From Acidobacteriota bacterium (lineage in GTDB: Bacteria > Acidobacteriota > Vicinamibacteria > Vicinamibacterales > CAVVIG01), in contig JADZED010000025.1 of NCBI GenBank assembly GCA_020850715.1, positions 1-64,000 of the forward strand: 64,000 nucleotides of DNA. Reading direction: 5' to 3'. Both the position numbers and the translations under genes were made by a program. Of the stretch, positions 28,743 to 41,046 are shown piece by piece. The notes under the pieces are model-generated. The model had not been told where the DNA came from. It searched no databases and was given only the letters and a program-made list of their open reading frames with translations. Position 1 is the stretch's first letter. Each line of letters starts with the position of its first letter.

Positions 28743-30656
28743 CTAGAAGTGCAGCGTGAGCCCGCCGACGATCCGCTTCGGCGGCCGCACCACGAGCAGT
28801 TCGTCGTAGACCGACTGGTCGTCCGCCATCTCGCGGAAGAAGTTCCTGACCGCCACGAGCATCTCCCACCTGGCGGAGCTGAAGTCCATGAACGGCAGCG
28901 ACTGCCGTACCTGCACGTCGAACCGCGTGTCGAACCTGCGCTCGCCGGCCGCGGCGTCGGCCGGCGCGTGCGCGAACCCGTTGCTCACGCGGTACAGCAG
29001 CAGCACCCTGGTCGAGGTCTCCGGCACGTCGGCTTCGATCGCCGTGGAGATCCGATGGATGCGCGTCGCCTCGGCCGGCACCGAGGGCTCGACCACGATC
29101 AGGTACGAGAGGTCGGCCTCCGGCGTCCACCGGGCGCGGATCTGCGCGTACTCGACAGAGGCATGAACGCGGCCGGCCAGCTCGGTACGCAGGCCGGTGG
29201 CCCACCCGACCGCGTCCGCAGATCCGTCGGCGCCCACGAAGTAGTGCCCGAGCGACGACACCGGCCGCCCGGGAACGGCCGCGCCGAAAACCGTCACGAG
29301 CTGCCCGGCGACCTGCTGGGCGAAGGCGCGCACCACGAAGGTCGAGCGGCCGAGGTCGCGCTCGACCTCCGCCTGCGCATGGGTCGTGCGTTCCGATCTG
29401 AGCGGCCCGCCGAGCAGCGGCGAGAACGTCCGCTGCGTGGGCTGCCACAGGCCCTCGCCGGCGGGGGGCACGAACTCCTCGGCCCCCGGGGCGGTGGCGC
29501 GCCGCGATACCAGCGTGTTGATCCGCAGCGCCCGGGCAGGCGTCCACGCCACCGCGAACCGCGGGCTCAGGACGTTGCGGTTCGTGAGGTAGTCGTAGCG
29601 GCCGTAACGCGCGCCGTAGGTCAGCGCGAGCGCCGGAGAGAGGGCGACCGTCTCGAACGCATAGAGGACGCCGGCATTGCGGCCGCCGTCGACCTCGTGG
29701 AAAGCGCCGGGGTTGCCGGCGTTGTACCGTTGCGCGCTGTACGACAGCCCGATCTCGCGGAGCCGGCGCGCCGGCGCGCGCGTCGCATAGGCGCCGGCGA
29801 CGATCCATGACGAGACGTCGCCCTGCGTGAGCGCGCCCCGCACGCTCCAGTCGGCCTGCCCGCCCGCAGGCGCGCCGACCGAGACATCGGCGATGCTGCG
29901 CGCGAAGCTGTCGAGCGTGAACAGCTGAGCCGGCGTCTCGAACGATCCGGCCGTGAGGAGATTGAACTGGCCGGAAAACGGCATGTCAGCGAAGAAGCTC
30001 GTCGCGCGCCGCACAGGCGTGGCAATCAGCCGCGCCGCGGACCCGAGGTCGGATGGGCCACCGTCGGCGAGCACGGCCTCCGGCATCGAGACCTCCTGCA
30101 GCACGCCGCGGCGGGCGTGCCGCAGCCGCCAGGCCATCTCGTCGCGGTCGCCGTCTGGCCGCGGCGATGAGGCGTCCGGGGCCGGAGCCGGCGCCGCCGC
30201 GCCGGCCTCCGTGTCGCCCTCAGCCGCGTGCGGAATCTGCAGGCCCAGGCCCGCCTCGAGGATCGGATGCGCCATGGGCGTGCGGTTCAGCGCGATGGTC
30301 GAACTGGCCCGCACACCGGCGGCGACTTCGACGATCTCGCCGCGTCCGGCGGCAAAGCCGCTGCGGTGCGCCCGCAGCACGTACACGCCCGGTTCGAGCG
30401 CGGCCAGCACGAAGCGGCCGTCCCGGCCGGTGAGCGCAAAAGCGGCGGAGGCGCCGACCGCCGACACCATCACGCCTGGCAGCGGCGCGCCCCGTCCATC
30501 CCGCACGATGCCGTCAATCGACCCCGACGGCGCGACGGCGGGCGCCGCCGCGGCCGTCCCGGCCGTCCGCGCCTGCGCGCCGGCAGGGATCGCCCAGAGC
30601 AGACCCAGACAGCCGAACAACGCCGCCGCGACGACCGATTTCGTGGTGTCGTGCAT
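28743..30656 (-). CDS. TonB-dependent receptor-like outer-membrane barrel with carboxypeptidase regulatory-like domain
   Basis: A 637-aa exported protein with a Sec signal (SVVAAALFGCLGLLWAIPAG...AQA). Residues about 45-115 form a carboxypeptidase-regulatory-like beta domain (GIVRDGRGAPLPGVMVSAVG, GRFVLAALEPGVYVLRA). The rest has alternating aromatic/polar strands that look like a beta barrel (ALTYGARYGRYDYLTNRNVL). I cannot see a normal plug domain, and the protein is shorter than most TonB receptors. The ATG at 30656 is preceded by GGGGA; an ATG at 30692 directly after the upstream TAG lacks a ribosome site. Confidence 0.8.
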   Translation of the reverse strand: MHDTTKSVVAAALFGCLGLLWAIPAGAQARTAGTAAAAPAVAPSGSIDGIVRDGRGAPLPGVMVSAVGASAAFALTGRDGRFVLAALEPGVYVLRAHRSGFAAGRGEIVEVAAGVRASSTIALNRTPMAHPILEAGLGLQIPHAAEGDTEAGAAAPAPAPDASSPRPDGDRDEMAWRLRHARRGVLQEVSMPEAVLADGGPSDLGSAARLIATPVRRATSFFADMPFSGQFNLLTAGSFETPAQLFTLDSFARSIADVSVGAPAGGQADWSVRGALTQGDVSSWIVAGAYATRAPARRLREIGLSYSAQRYNAGNPGAFHEVDGGRNAGVLYAFETVALSPALALTYGARYGRYDYLTNRNVLSPRFAVAWTPARALRINTLVSRRATAPGAEEFVPPAGEGLWQPTQRTFSPLLGGPLRSERTTHAQAEVERDLGRSTFVVRAFAQQVAGQLVTVFGAAVPGRPVSSLGHYFVGADGSADAVGWATGLRTELAGRVHASVEYAQIRARWTPEADLSYLIVVEPSVPAEATRIHRISTAIEADVPETSTRVLLLYRVSNGFAHAPADAAAGERRFDTRFDVQVRQSLPFMDFSSARWEMLVAVRNFFREMADDQSVYDELLVVRPPKRIVGGLTLHF

Positions 30657-30692
30657 ATGCCCGTTCCCCGGCGTCTGCCGTGAAGTCCGCAT

Positions 30693-31706
30693 CTACGACG
30701 GGCCGACGCGGAAGCTCAGGTCGCGCGTCAGCGCCTTGTTCGCGATCCTGTCGGTCACCTTGATCTCCAGCCGGTAGTTCCCCTCGGGAAAGCTCGAGAG
30801 CTTCACGGCCTGACCCGTCTGAAGCTGGTGCCCGGCGGCGAAGCTGAACGTCGATTCCATCGTCCCGGCTTTCAGGTTCAGCGGCGGCGTCCGGTTGAAG
30901 AAGGTCTCAGGCCCGGCCGGATCCTTCCTGAAGAAGCTGAATTCCACGACCACGTCCGGCAGTTGCGCGGCATCGGTGGCCGCGTTGTAGATCTGCATGA
31001 AGGTGGACAGTTCGGAGCCGCGGGTGAAGGTGCTGCGGTACGACGGCACGATCTCGATGCTGCCGAGCGCGTACGGATGATCGGCCTTCTGCTCCCTCGA
31101 CAGCGGCGCCGTCACCGCCTCGATCCGATCCACGACGATGAGCGAGCTCGTGCTCAGCGCGTCGTTCCAGAAGTCGGGGACGACCACTTCGCGCGCGAGC
31201 ACGGCGGTCTTCGGCGCCGGCGTGCGGCGCGCGGCGGCGGCTTCCCGGGCCAGCACGTACACGTCGTAGGTCCCCGCCGGCACGGTGAACGAACGGCTGA
31301 TCGGCACCGGCGCGTCGCCGGTCACGACGGCCGACGAGAGGTCCTCGTAGGGGAAGGATCCCTTCCGCGCGCGCCCGGCCGCCTGGCCGGAGGCCCCGCC
31401 GCCCCGGGCCACGACGCGCCAGTACAACGTGACGGCGCCGCCCGGCACTTTCGTCGGGTCTACCGTGACCGTGAACGGCACGTAACTCTGCCGGTCCTGC
31501 GCCTTCAGATAGTCTTCGCGCAGCCACGCCAGGCCAAGCTCGTTTGGCGTCTCGTGTCCACCGGCGACCCGGTCGACCAGCGACAGCATCGCTTTCAGTT
31601 CCCGGGTGCGCGCCTCGCCGTCCTGCCCGGCGCCCTGCGCGCGCAGGCCGGCACCGGCCGCCAGCAGGGCGATCAGGCAGACGAGGGTGCGGCGAAGGGG
31701 TGTCAC
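30693..31706 (-). CDS. Secreted protein of unknown function
   Basis: A 337-aa protein with a Sec signal (RRTLVCLIALLAAGAGLRAQ). The mature part is beta-rich with no catalytic motif that I recognise. Its C-terminal half (YALGSIEIVPSYRSTFTRGS, LSTFMQIYNAATD, FPEGNYRLEIKVTDR) resembles the C-terminal domain of acidobacterial VWA and GWxTD-type proteins, where it looks like an extracellular beta-sandwich. It heads the group with the barrel, kinase and regulator genes and has a good promoter upstream. Confidence 0.8.
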   Translation of the reverse strand: MTPLRRTLVCLIALLAAGAGLRAQGAGQDGEARTRELKAMLSLVDRVAGGHETPNELGLAWLREDYLKAQDRQSYVPFTVTVDPTKVPGGAVTLYWRVVARGGGASGQAAGRARKGSFPYEDLSSAVVTGDAPVPISRSFTVPAGTYDVYVLAREAAAARRTPAPKTAVLAREVVVPDFWNDALSTSSLIVVDRIEAVTAPLSREQKADHPYALGSIEIVPSYRSTFTRGSELSTFMQIYNAATDAAQLPDVVVEFSFFRKDPAGPETFFNRTPPLNLKAGTMESTFSFAAGHQLQTGQAVKLSSFPEGNYRLEIKVTDRIANKALTRDLSFRVGPS

Positions 31707-31747
31707 TGCGAAGGGGCCTCCAGCACGAGCGGAGCGACGAACAAGTC

Positions 31748-31776
31748 ATCATAGGCGCCGCCTCAGGTCAAGTCAA
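31748..31776 (-). promoter_or_regulatory. Predicted promoter of the secreted-protein/kinase gene group
   Basis: On the minus strand TTGACT (31776-31771), a 17-base spacer and TATGAT (31753-31748). The start would be near 31742, about 35 nt before the ATG at 31706. Confidence 0.65.
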
Positions 31777-31795
31777 ACTGTTCCAGCGTCAGCAC

Positions 31796-31823
31796 TTCAC
31801 GCCGAAAAACCCTGTGCTATCAT
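31796..31823 (+). promoter_or_regulatory. Predicted promoter of the cyclase-glgC-eno-gpmA operon
   Basis: TTCACG (31796-31801), a 16-base spacer and TATCAT (31818-31823), with TGC directly before it forming an extended -10. The predicted start near 31830 leaves about 16 nt before the ATG at 31846. It is divergent from the promoter at 31748-31776. Confidence 0.55.
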
Positions 31824-31845
31824 CGAAATCCGCCCGGCGGAAGCC

Positions 31846-32472
31846 ATGACGTTCATCGACGTGTCCGTACCGCTCGACGCCGATCTCCCCACCTACCCGG
31901 GCAACACCCCGTACAGCCTCGAGGCCGTCAAGCGCCTCGCCGACGGCGGCAGCGCGAACGTGTCGACGCTGCGCTGCAGCGCCCACACCGGCACGCACGT
32001 GGACGCGCCCAGGCACGTCTTCGACGGCGGCGCGGGCGTCGAGGCGCTGCCGCTCGACGTGCTGTGCGGACCGGCGAGGGTGATCGAACTGACGACGCGC
32101 GGCGCCGTCGAGGCCGCGGACTTCGCGCCGCACGATCTGGCCGGCGAGACGCGGGTGCTGCTCAAGACGTCGAACTCGGGCTTGTGGGGGTCGCCCGACT
32201 TCGATCGCGGGTACGTGGGCCTCGGCGATTCGGGCGCCCGCCACCTGCGCGATCGCGGCGTGAAGCTGGTCGGCGTCGATTATCTCTCGGTCGAGCCGTT
32301 CGGGACGCCGGGGGCCCCCGCCCATCGCGTGCTGCTCGGCGCCGGCATCGTCGTGGTCGAGGGGCTGGATCTGCGGCAGGTGGAGCCCGGCGCCTACGAG
32401 ATGTTCTGTCTGCCGCTGCGCATGACCGGCGCCGACGGCGCGCCGGCGCGCGTCGTGCTGCGGCGGCGCTGA
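31846..32472 (+). CDS. Cyclase family protein (kynurenine formamidase-like)
   Basis: A 208-aa metal-dependent hydrolase of the cyclase/KynB family. The signature HTGTHVDAPRH is at residues 47-57 (His47, His51, Asp53 as metal ligands), and the fold continues with GVDYLSVEP and VVVEGLDLRQVEPGAYEMFC. The family includes arylformamidases and isatin hydrolases, so the substrate is open. The ATG at 31846 matches the conserved start FIDVSVPLDADLPTYPGN. It lies 6 bases before glgC, so it is in one transcript with glycogen/glycolysis genes. Confidence 0.88.
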   Translation: MTFIDVSVPLDADLPTYPGNTPYSLEAVKRLADGGSANVSTLRCSAHTGTHVDAPRHVFDGGAGVEALPLDVLCGPARVIELTTRGAVEAADFAPHDLAGETRVLLKTSNSGLWGSPDFDRGYVGLGDSGARHLRDRGVKLVGVDYLSVEPFGTPGAPAHRVLLGAGIVVVEGLDLRQVEPGAYEMFCLPLRMTGADGAPARVVLRRR

Positions 32473-32478
32473 GGGTCG

Positions 32479-35808
<3,330 letters not shown>

Positions 35809-35811
35809 AAA

Positions 35812-35841
35812 GGGCCGGCGCACCCTGCGGCGCGCCGGCCC
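35812..35841 (-). terminator. Intrinsic terminator after the 35865-36167 gene
   Basis: A perfect 10-bp inverted repeat (GGGCCGGCGC at 35812-35821 and GCGCCGGCCC at 35832-35841) with a 10-base loop. Read on the minus strand it is followed by TTTTCATT, the expected U-tract. It may also stop transcripts from gpmA, whose stop lies 3 bases before it, but there is no T-tract on the plus strand. Confidence 0.75.
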
Positions 35842-35864
35842 GGTCGATGATTCGGCGATAGCGG

Positions 35865-36167
35865 CTATTCGACCGGCTCGGCTGTCTCGTCCGCCGCGAT
35901 GCGCAGCGACCGCAGGAACCGGCGGTCGTTGGCCGAGACCTCGAAGTTCCGCCGCGGTTGTACGATCCGCGCCGGCGCGGCCACCTTGGTGAGCGCCGCC
36001 GACTGCGAGCGGCTCACGAAGCCGACCACGGCTTCGAGCGAAACCTTCATCTCGAACCCGGCCGCGCGTGCTTTCTCGCGACAGGCTTCGACCTGCGGAC
36101 TCTCGGCAACCGCAGCGGCAATGGCGTCGGCCAGCTCTCGCGCAAACCGGTTCACGACGTCGTCCAT
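35865..36167 (-). CDS. Small protein of unknown function with its own promoter and terminator
   Basis: A 100-aa protein that I do not recognise. It is mostly helical and acidic at the N-terminus (MDDVVNRFARELADAIAAAV) with a basic middle (RSQSAALTKVAAPARIVQPR) and the C-terminus RFLRSLRIAADETAEPVE. The ATG has GGGAGG seven bases upstream. A strong promoter at 36297-36325 and an intrinsic terminator at 35812-35841 show it to be a monocistronic unit with a leader of about 120 nt. It could be a regulator or nucleoid-type protein, but nothing proves it. Confidence 0.75.
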   Translation of the reverse strand: MDDVVNRFARELADAIAAAVAESPQVEACREKARAAGFEMKVSLEAVVGFVSRSQSAALTKVAAPARIVQPRRNFEVSANDRRFLRSLRIAADETAEPVE

Positions 36168-36296
36168 CCTGATGCCTCCCTACGCCGCCGGGCCGGGTTC
36201 CGGGGGCGCTTCCCGATCCGGATTTGCCTACACCAAGACGATGTACAGGGATCGGGCGCCTGTGCTTCGCGTGTCGAGTTGAGTGGTAACAGGCTC

Positions 36297-36325
36297 AGTT
36301 TACGGAGAAGCCTCCGATCTGTCAA
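36297..36325 (-). promoter_or_regulatory. Strong predicted promoter of the 35865-36167 gene
   Basis: On the minus strand a perfect TTGACA (36325-36320), a 17-base spacer and TAAACT (36302-36297). The start near 36290 leaves a leader of about 120 nt, long compared with most units here. Confidence 0.7.
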
Positions 36326-36366
36326 GCATTTACGGGGACCGCCAAGTCGTCCCCCGCGTCGGCGCT

Positions 36367-38355
36367 TCAGCGCGCAGCGGGCGCGCGCGGGCGGTACAGG
36401 GTGAGAGGGGGATCCTCGCCGAGCTTTTCGAGATCGAGCGCCTCGACGATCGGGCGCAGCGCCGGGGCGCCACGCGCCGCGTCGAGCACGATGTAGGCGA
36501 CCGAGGTTCGCGCGATGAACGCGGGCCAGGCGGCGCGAAGGCGGGCCATCTCGTCGCCGGTGAGCGGCTGCCCTTCGCTGGCGCGAATCATTGCGCGCAG
36601 CACCGGCGCCCGCAGGCTCTCGCGCACGCGGCGCTCCGAGACGCGCGAGAGATAGCCGCCGAGAATCGGCTTGCCGTGCGCCGTCTGATAGTACTGCGTG
36701 CGCGCGGTGAAATTGCCGACGGTCATCGTGCCGTCGCGGACGCCGAACGGCAGCTCGAGCACCCGCGCGCCGGGGCGCGGATCGTTCTGGACGATCCGGT
36801 AGATCGACGGAATCCGCGCCGAGAACAGCGGCCGCGGCGCCGGAAACAGTTCGAATACCAGCAACGCGCCCAAGCCGGCGACGATCCACCGTCGCGCGTG
36901 CGGCCATCGCCGTGCGAGAGCGGCCGCCGACGAGGCGAACAGCGCCGCGACGCCGACCATCGCGAAGATGAGGAAGCGCGCCGGCGAGCGCGCCAGGCCG
37001 ACGACCGGCAAGTACCGCAGGAACGCCCACGGGCCGGGCACGTAGGTCTGCAGACCGGCAATCCGGATGAACGGGCCGAGCGCCAGCAGGCCGAACCCGG
37101 CGGCGATCGACAGCGGCAGCAGGGGCGGCCGCCAGCCGGCGCGCCAGGCGGCGATCATCGCCGCGAGCGCAACCAGCGAAATCGAGCCGACGCTCTCGAT
37201 GTAGCCGTCGCGCGAGAGCCCGTCGAGCCAGGCGGCGAGCCCGGCCGGCGCGAGCGGATGGTTCGGGTTCGGCACCACGAGCGCGGCGAGGTCGAGCCCG
37301 GGCGGGCTGCTGCGCCAGAAGATCGGCGGGCTCACCATCTGGCCGTCGAGCACCCGCACGCCGAACGCGTACAGGAGAGGCGACATGAGGATGGCGGCCA
37401 CGACGCCGGCGCCCGCCAGCAGGCCTGCGCCCATCCGCAAGCGGTCGATCGAGACCGCGCGCAGCCCCCGTCGGCTCGAGAGCAGCAGGCGCAAGGCGAC
37501 GAGCGCGGTGAGGACCAGGACGGGCGTGTACAAGGTGCGCATGCGGACGGTCTGTCCGAGCAGCGCAAACTCCCAGCCGCCGCCGATCGCGAGCGCTGCG
37601 ATGAGGCCGGCCAGGCCGATTGCGCTCACGTCGAGAAAGCGCCGCGCCGCGATCAGCCAGCGCGAGGGCTCGGAACGACGGCCCGAGACCTGCACCGCCG
37701 AACAGGTCAGACAGGCCACGGCCAGCATCAGGCAGTACACGCCGAAATACACGTCGCAGGCGGTCGCCCAGGCGACGGTCGCGCCGATCGCCGCCGCGTC
37801 GCGGATGGGGCGGCCCCGGCCGGCGCCGAGCAGCACGAGGACCATGACCGGCAGCGGCGCGGCGGCGACCAGGCTGAAGTGCCCCTGGCTTCGCGCGATC
37901 AGCGTCGGACACCACGCGAAGAGCAGACCGGCCAGCCACGACACGGCCGCGTCGCCCGTCAGGCGCTCGGCGAGCAGGAACATCGCGAACGCCGTCATCA
38001 CCGTCAGGCCCAGGTAGATCAGGTTGAACGTCGCAACGATCCCGAGGGTCCCCACAAACGGCAGCGCGATGATGTTCGCAAAGGCGGTGTAGTTGTGGAG
38101 GCTGAGATTGGCCGGCCCCGTCGCGCCGAAGATCGTGCTCGTGAAGTACGGAAGTCCGTGGCGGTCGAGCAGCTCGTGGTGAAACACCCAGAGGTTCCAG
38201 ACGTACACGCCCGTATCGCCGTCGAGCGGGCCGGTCACCTGGGTGCGCAGATGCAGCGCGAGCGGCCACGAGAAGACGATCGCCACGAGCAGGTACGCGA
38301 ACGGCGCGGCGATCAGGGCGGTCGGTCGGCGGGTTCCAGCGGCTGGTGCCAACAC
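36367..38355 (-). CDS. Polytopic membrane protein, GT-C glycosyltransferase-like
   Basis: A membrane protein of about 662 aa with roughly 10-12 membrane segments (for example [58 protein letters not shown]) followed by a soluble C-terminal domain (about 520-662). The layout, with acidic residues in the first periplasmic loop ([15 protein letters not shown]), resembles GT-C glycosyltransferases or the YfhO family, but I cannot name the substrate. The GTG at 38355 was chosen just before the first membrane segment; the frame stays open to an ATG at 38478 that would nearly touch the divergent mutase gene. Confidence 0.75.
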   Translation of the reverse strand: MLAPAAGTRRPTALIAAPFAYLLVAIVFSWPLALHLRTQVTGPLDGDTGVYVWNLWVFHHELLDRHGLPYFTSTIFGATGPANLSLHNYTAFANIIALPFVGTLGIVATFNLIYLGLTVMTAFAMFLLAERLTGDAAVSWLAGLLFAWCPTLIARSQGHFSLVAAAPLPVMVLVLLGAGRGRPIRDAAAIGATVAWATACDVYFGVYCLMLAVACLTCSAVQVSGRRSEPSRWLIAARRFLDVSAIGLAGLIAALAIGGGWEFALLGQTVRMRTLYTPVLVLTALVALRLLLSSRRGLRAVSIDRLRMGAGLLAGAGVVAAILMSPLLYAFGVRVLDGQMVSPPIFWRSSPPGLDLAALVVPNPNHPLAPAGLAAWLDGLSRDGYIESVGSISLVALAAMIAAWRAGWRPPLLPLSIAAGFGLLALGPFIRIAGLQTYVPGPWAFLRYLPVVGLARSPARFLIFAMVGVAALFASSAAALARRWPHARRWIVAGLGALLVFELFPAPRPLFSARIPSIYRIVQNDPRPGARVLELPFGVRDGTMTVGNFTARTQYYQTAHGKPILGGYLSRVSERRVRESLRAPVLRAMIRASEGQPLTGDEMARLRAAWPAFIARTSVAYIVLDAARGAPALRPIVEALDLEKLGEDPPLTLYRPRAPAAR

Positions 38356-38478
38356 GGGATCCAGGACCAAGGGATGCAGTGGCGTGACGCTACCCGGGAC
38401 GCGTCCTGCCGTCAACAGCTTTTCGCGCGGCGCGCCGCCCGGCGCCGCCGGCTCTGCCCCGGCGCCGTCGCCCCGCAT

Positions 38479-38484
38479 TACAAT
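38479..38484 (+). promoter_or_regulatory. -10 element placing the mutase mRNA start at its GTG
   Basis: TACAAT (5 of 6 to consensus) ends 7 bases before the GTG at 38492, so transcription would begin at or next to the start codon. The -35 is weak. No cobalamin riboswitch is visible. Confidence 0.35.
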
Positions 38485-38491
38485 CGTCGGC

Positions 38492-40039
38492 GTGACCGCC
38501 CGCGTGCCCGAGGATCTCGCCGGCTGGGAGCCGGACGCGGCGCTCGGCTATCCCGGCGAGTTTCCCTTCACACGCGGCATCCAGCCGACGATGTACCGCG
38601 GCCGGCTGTGGACGATGCGCCAGTACGCCGGCTTCGGCGGCGCGGCGGAGTCCAACGCGCGCTATCGATACCTGCTGTCGCAGGGCGTGAGCGGCCTGAG
38701 CGTGGCCTTCGATCTGCCGACCCAGATGGGCTACGACTCGGACCATCGGCTGGCCGCGGGCGAGGTCGGCCGGGTCGGCGTGGCGATCGATTCGCTCGAG
38801 GACATGGCGGCGCTGTTCGACGGGATTCCCCTCGAGCGCGTGTCCACGTCGATGACGATCAACGCGACGGCCGCCGTGCTGCTCGCGCTGTATGTCGCCG
38901 TCGCGCGGCGGCGGGGCGTGGCGCCGCGGGCGCTGTCGGGCACGGTGCAGAACGACATCCTCAAGGAGTACGTCGCGCGCGGCACCTATGTCTATCCGCC
39001 GCGCCATTCGCTGCGGATCGTCACCGACATCGTCGCCTACTGCGAGCGCGAGCTCCCCTCGTGGAACAGCATCTCGATCAGCGGGTACCACATCCGCGAG
39101 GCGGGCGCGACGGCGGCGCAGGAGGTGGCGTTCACCTTCGCGAACGCCGTCGCCTACGTGCAGGCGGCCATCGCGGCCGGGCTCGACGTGGACGCGTTCG
39201 CCCGGCGGATCTCGTTCTTCTTCAGCGCGCACAACGACCTGCTCGAGGAGATCGCGAAGTTCCGGGCGGCGCGGCGCCTCTGGGCGCGGATCATGCGCGA
39301 TCGGTTCGGCGCGGCGACGCCGCGCGCGCAGCAGCTCCGCTTCCACGCGCAGACCGCCGGCAGCACGCTCACCGCGCAGCAGCCCGACAACAACATCGTC
39401 CGCGTCGCCCTGCAGGCGCTGGCGGCGGTGCTCGGGGGGGCCCAGTCGCTGCACTGCAACGGGCGCGACGAGGCGCTGGCGCTGCCGACCGAGGAATCGG
39501 CGCGCATCGCGCTGCGCACGCAGCAGATCATCGCCGAGGAGACCGGCGTGGCCAACACGGTCGATCCGACCGGCGGCGCCTGGGCCGTCGAAGATCTGAC
39601 CAACGGGATCGAACGGGAGGCCGCGGCGCTGATGGAACGCATCGAGGAGTCCGGAGGCACGCTCGCCGCGATCGAATCCGGGCTGGTCCAGCGCTGGATC
39701 CAGGAGTCGGCCTACCGGACGCAGCTCGCGATCGACAGCGGCGAGGCGATCGTTGTCGGCGTCAACAGGTACGCCGACGGCGGGCTGGTGGAGCCGGCGC
39801 TGTTCGGCGTGGACCCCGAGGTCGAGCGGCGCCAGATCGAACGCGTGCAGGCCGTTCGTGCGAGCCGGAGCCGCGCCGCGTGGGCGGCCTCGCTCGACGC
39901 GATCGGCCGGACGGCCCGCGGCGGCGGCAACCTGATGCCGCCCATTCTCCAGGCCGTCGAGGCATTGGCCACCGTGGGCGAGATCGCCGATGCGATGCGC
40001 GCGGCGTTCGGCGAGTATCAGGAGGCGGCAGACCTCTGA
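38492..40039 (+). CDS. Methylmalonyl-CoA mutase large (catalytic) subunit, without B12-binding domain
   Basis: A 515-aa acyl-CoA mutase TIM-barrel subunit. [17 protein letters not shown] contains Tyr45, the equivalent of the substrate-contacting Tyr of methylmalonyl-CoA mutase; as I recall, 2-hydroxyisobutyryl-CoA mutase has Ile there, so the mutase call is favoured. [36 protein letters not shown] and [20 protein letters not shown] are intact. The C-terminal cobalamin-binding domain (DxHxxG) is absent, so a separate small subunit must exist outside the window. The stop overlaps the next ATG (TGATG), tying it to an ABC ATPase gene. Confidence 0.9.
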   Translation: MTARVPEDLAGWEPDAALGYPGEFPFTRGIQPTMYRGRLWTMRQYAGFGGAAESNARYRYLLSQGVSGLSVAFDLPTQMGYDSDHRLAAGEVGRVGVAIDSLEDMAALFDGIPLERVSTSMTINATAAVLLALYVAVARRRGVAPRALSGTVQNDILKEYVARGTYVYPPRHSLRIVTDIVAYCERELPSWNSISISGYHIREAGATAAQEVAFTFANAVAYVQAAIAAGLDVDAFARRISFFFSAHNDLLEEIAKFRAARRLWARIMRDRFGAATPRAQQLRFHAQTAGSTLTAQQPDNNIVRVALQALAAVLGGAQSLHCNGRDEALALPTEESARIALRTQQIIAEETGVANTVDPTGGAWAVEDLTNGIEREAAALMERIEESGGTLAAIESGLVQRWIQESAYRTQLAIDSGEAIVVGVNRYADGGLVEPALFGVDPEVERRQIERVQAVRASRSRAAWAASLDAIGRTARGGGNLMPPILQAVEALATVGEIADAMRAAFGEYQEAADL

Positions 40040-41046
40040 TGGCCGGGGCGCCTCTGCTCTCGGTCGAGCGCCTGACAACGGTCTTCGACACCGCATCGGG
40101 TCCCGTCACCGCCGTCGACGAGGTGAGCTTCGAGATCCGCCCTGGCGAGACGCTCGGCCTGGTCGGCGAATCGGGCTGCGGAAAATCGGTGACGGCGCTC
40201 TCGATCATGCGCCTGGTCGTGGCGCCAGGGCGAATCACCGGCGGACGGCTCCTGTACCGCGGACGCGATCTCGGCGCCCTGCCGGAAGCCGACATGCGCA
40301 GGGTGCGAGGCGCCGAGATCGCCATGATCTTTCAGGAGCCGATGACGGCGCTGAACCCGGTGTTCACCATCGGCGATCAGCTCGCCGAGACGCTCGCCGT
40401 GCACGGCCGCGCGTCGGGCCGCGGGGCACGTGCGGCGGCGATCGATCTGCTCGACGCGGTCCGGATTCCGGATCCGCGGCTGCGGGTGGACGACTATCCG
40501 CACCAACTGTCGGGCGGTATGCGGCAGCGCGTGCTGATCGCGCTGGCGCTGGCCTGCCGGCCGGCGCTCATCGTCGCCGACGAGCCGACCACCGCGCTCG
40601 ACGTCACCATTCAGGCCGGGATTCTGGCGCTGCTGCGCGAGATGAAGGCGGCGTTCGGCCTCTCGCTGCTGCTCATCACGCACGACCTGGGCGTTGCCGC
40701 CGGCATCTGCGATCGCGTGGCCGTGATGTACGCGGGGCGCATCGTCGAGGAGGGACCGGTGCGGGCGATCTTCCGCCGGCCGCAGCATCCCTATACGCGC
40801 GCGCTCCTGGCGTCGATGCCCGGCGTCCCGGGCCAGCGCCTGACGGCAATCGACGGCAGCGTGCCGGCGCCCGGCGCGCTGCCGGCCGGCTGCGCCTTCG
40901 GCCCGCGCTGCCGGGATCGATTCGACCGCTGCGCGACGACCCCGCCCCCCGACTATGCCGTCGGTCCGGAACAGCGCGCGAAGTGCTACCTCCACGCGCC
41001 CGCCGCAACCGGCGTCCCTGGCCCGCCCACCCATGGCCCTCGTTGA
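40039..41046 (+). CDS. Oligopeptide/dipeptide-type ABC transporter ATP-binding protein (OppD/DppD-like)
   Basis: A 335-aa ABC ATPase. Walker [10 protein letters not shown]-loop [10 protein letters not shown], signature LSGGMRQRV, Walker [14 protein letters not shown] and the H-loop THD are clear. The C-terminal oligopeptide-transporter extension with [12 protein letters not shown] and [14 protein letters not shown] is present, so it belongs to the OppD/DppD group. No permease or binding protein is nearby. It is coupled to the mutase gene upstream and overlaps the next ATPase by 14 bases. Confidence 0.93.
   Translation: MAGAPLLSVERLTTVFDTASGPVTAVDEVSFEIRPGETLGLVGESGCGKSVTALSIMRLVVAPGRITGGRLLYRGRDLGALPEADMRRVRGAEIAMIFQEPMTALNPVFTIGDQLAETLAVHGRASGRGARAAAIDLLDAVRIPDPRLRVDDYPHQLSGGMRQRVLIALALACRPALIVADEPTTALDVTIQAGILALLREMKAAFGLSLLLITHDLGVAAGICDRVAVMYAGRIVEEGPVRAIFRRPQHPYTRALLASMPGVPGQRLTAIDGSVPAPGALPAGCAFGPRCRDRFDRCATTPPPDYAVGPEQRAKCYLHAPAATGVPGPPTHGPR

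Noticed and set aside
38356-38491. Cobalamin riboswitch before the methylmalonyl-CoA mutase gene
   Set aside because: The B12-box core is absent, and the -10 lies directly before the start codon, leaving no room for a leader.
36283-41046. A very long open frame (over 1500 codons) on the plus strand
   Set aside because: It runs antisense through the polytopic membrane gene and in the wrong frame through the mutase gene, with Arg/Gly-rich composition. Only its end, from 40039, is real (OppD-like). Long spurious frames are expected at this GC content.
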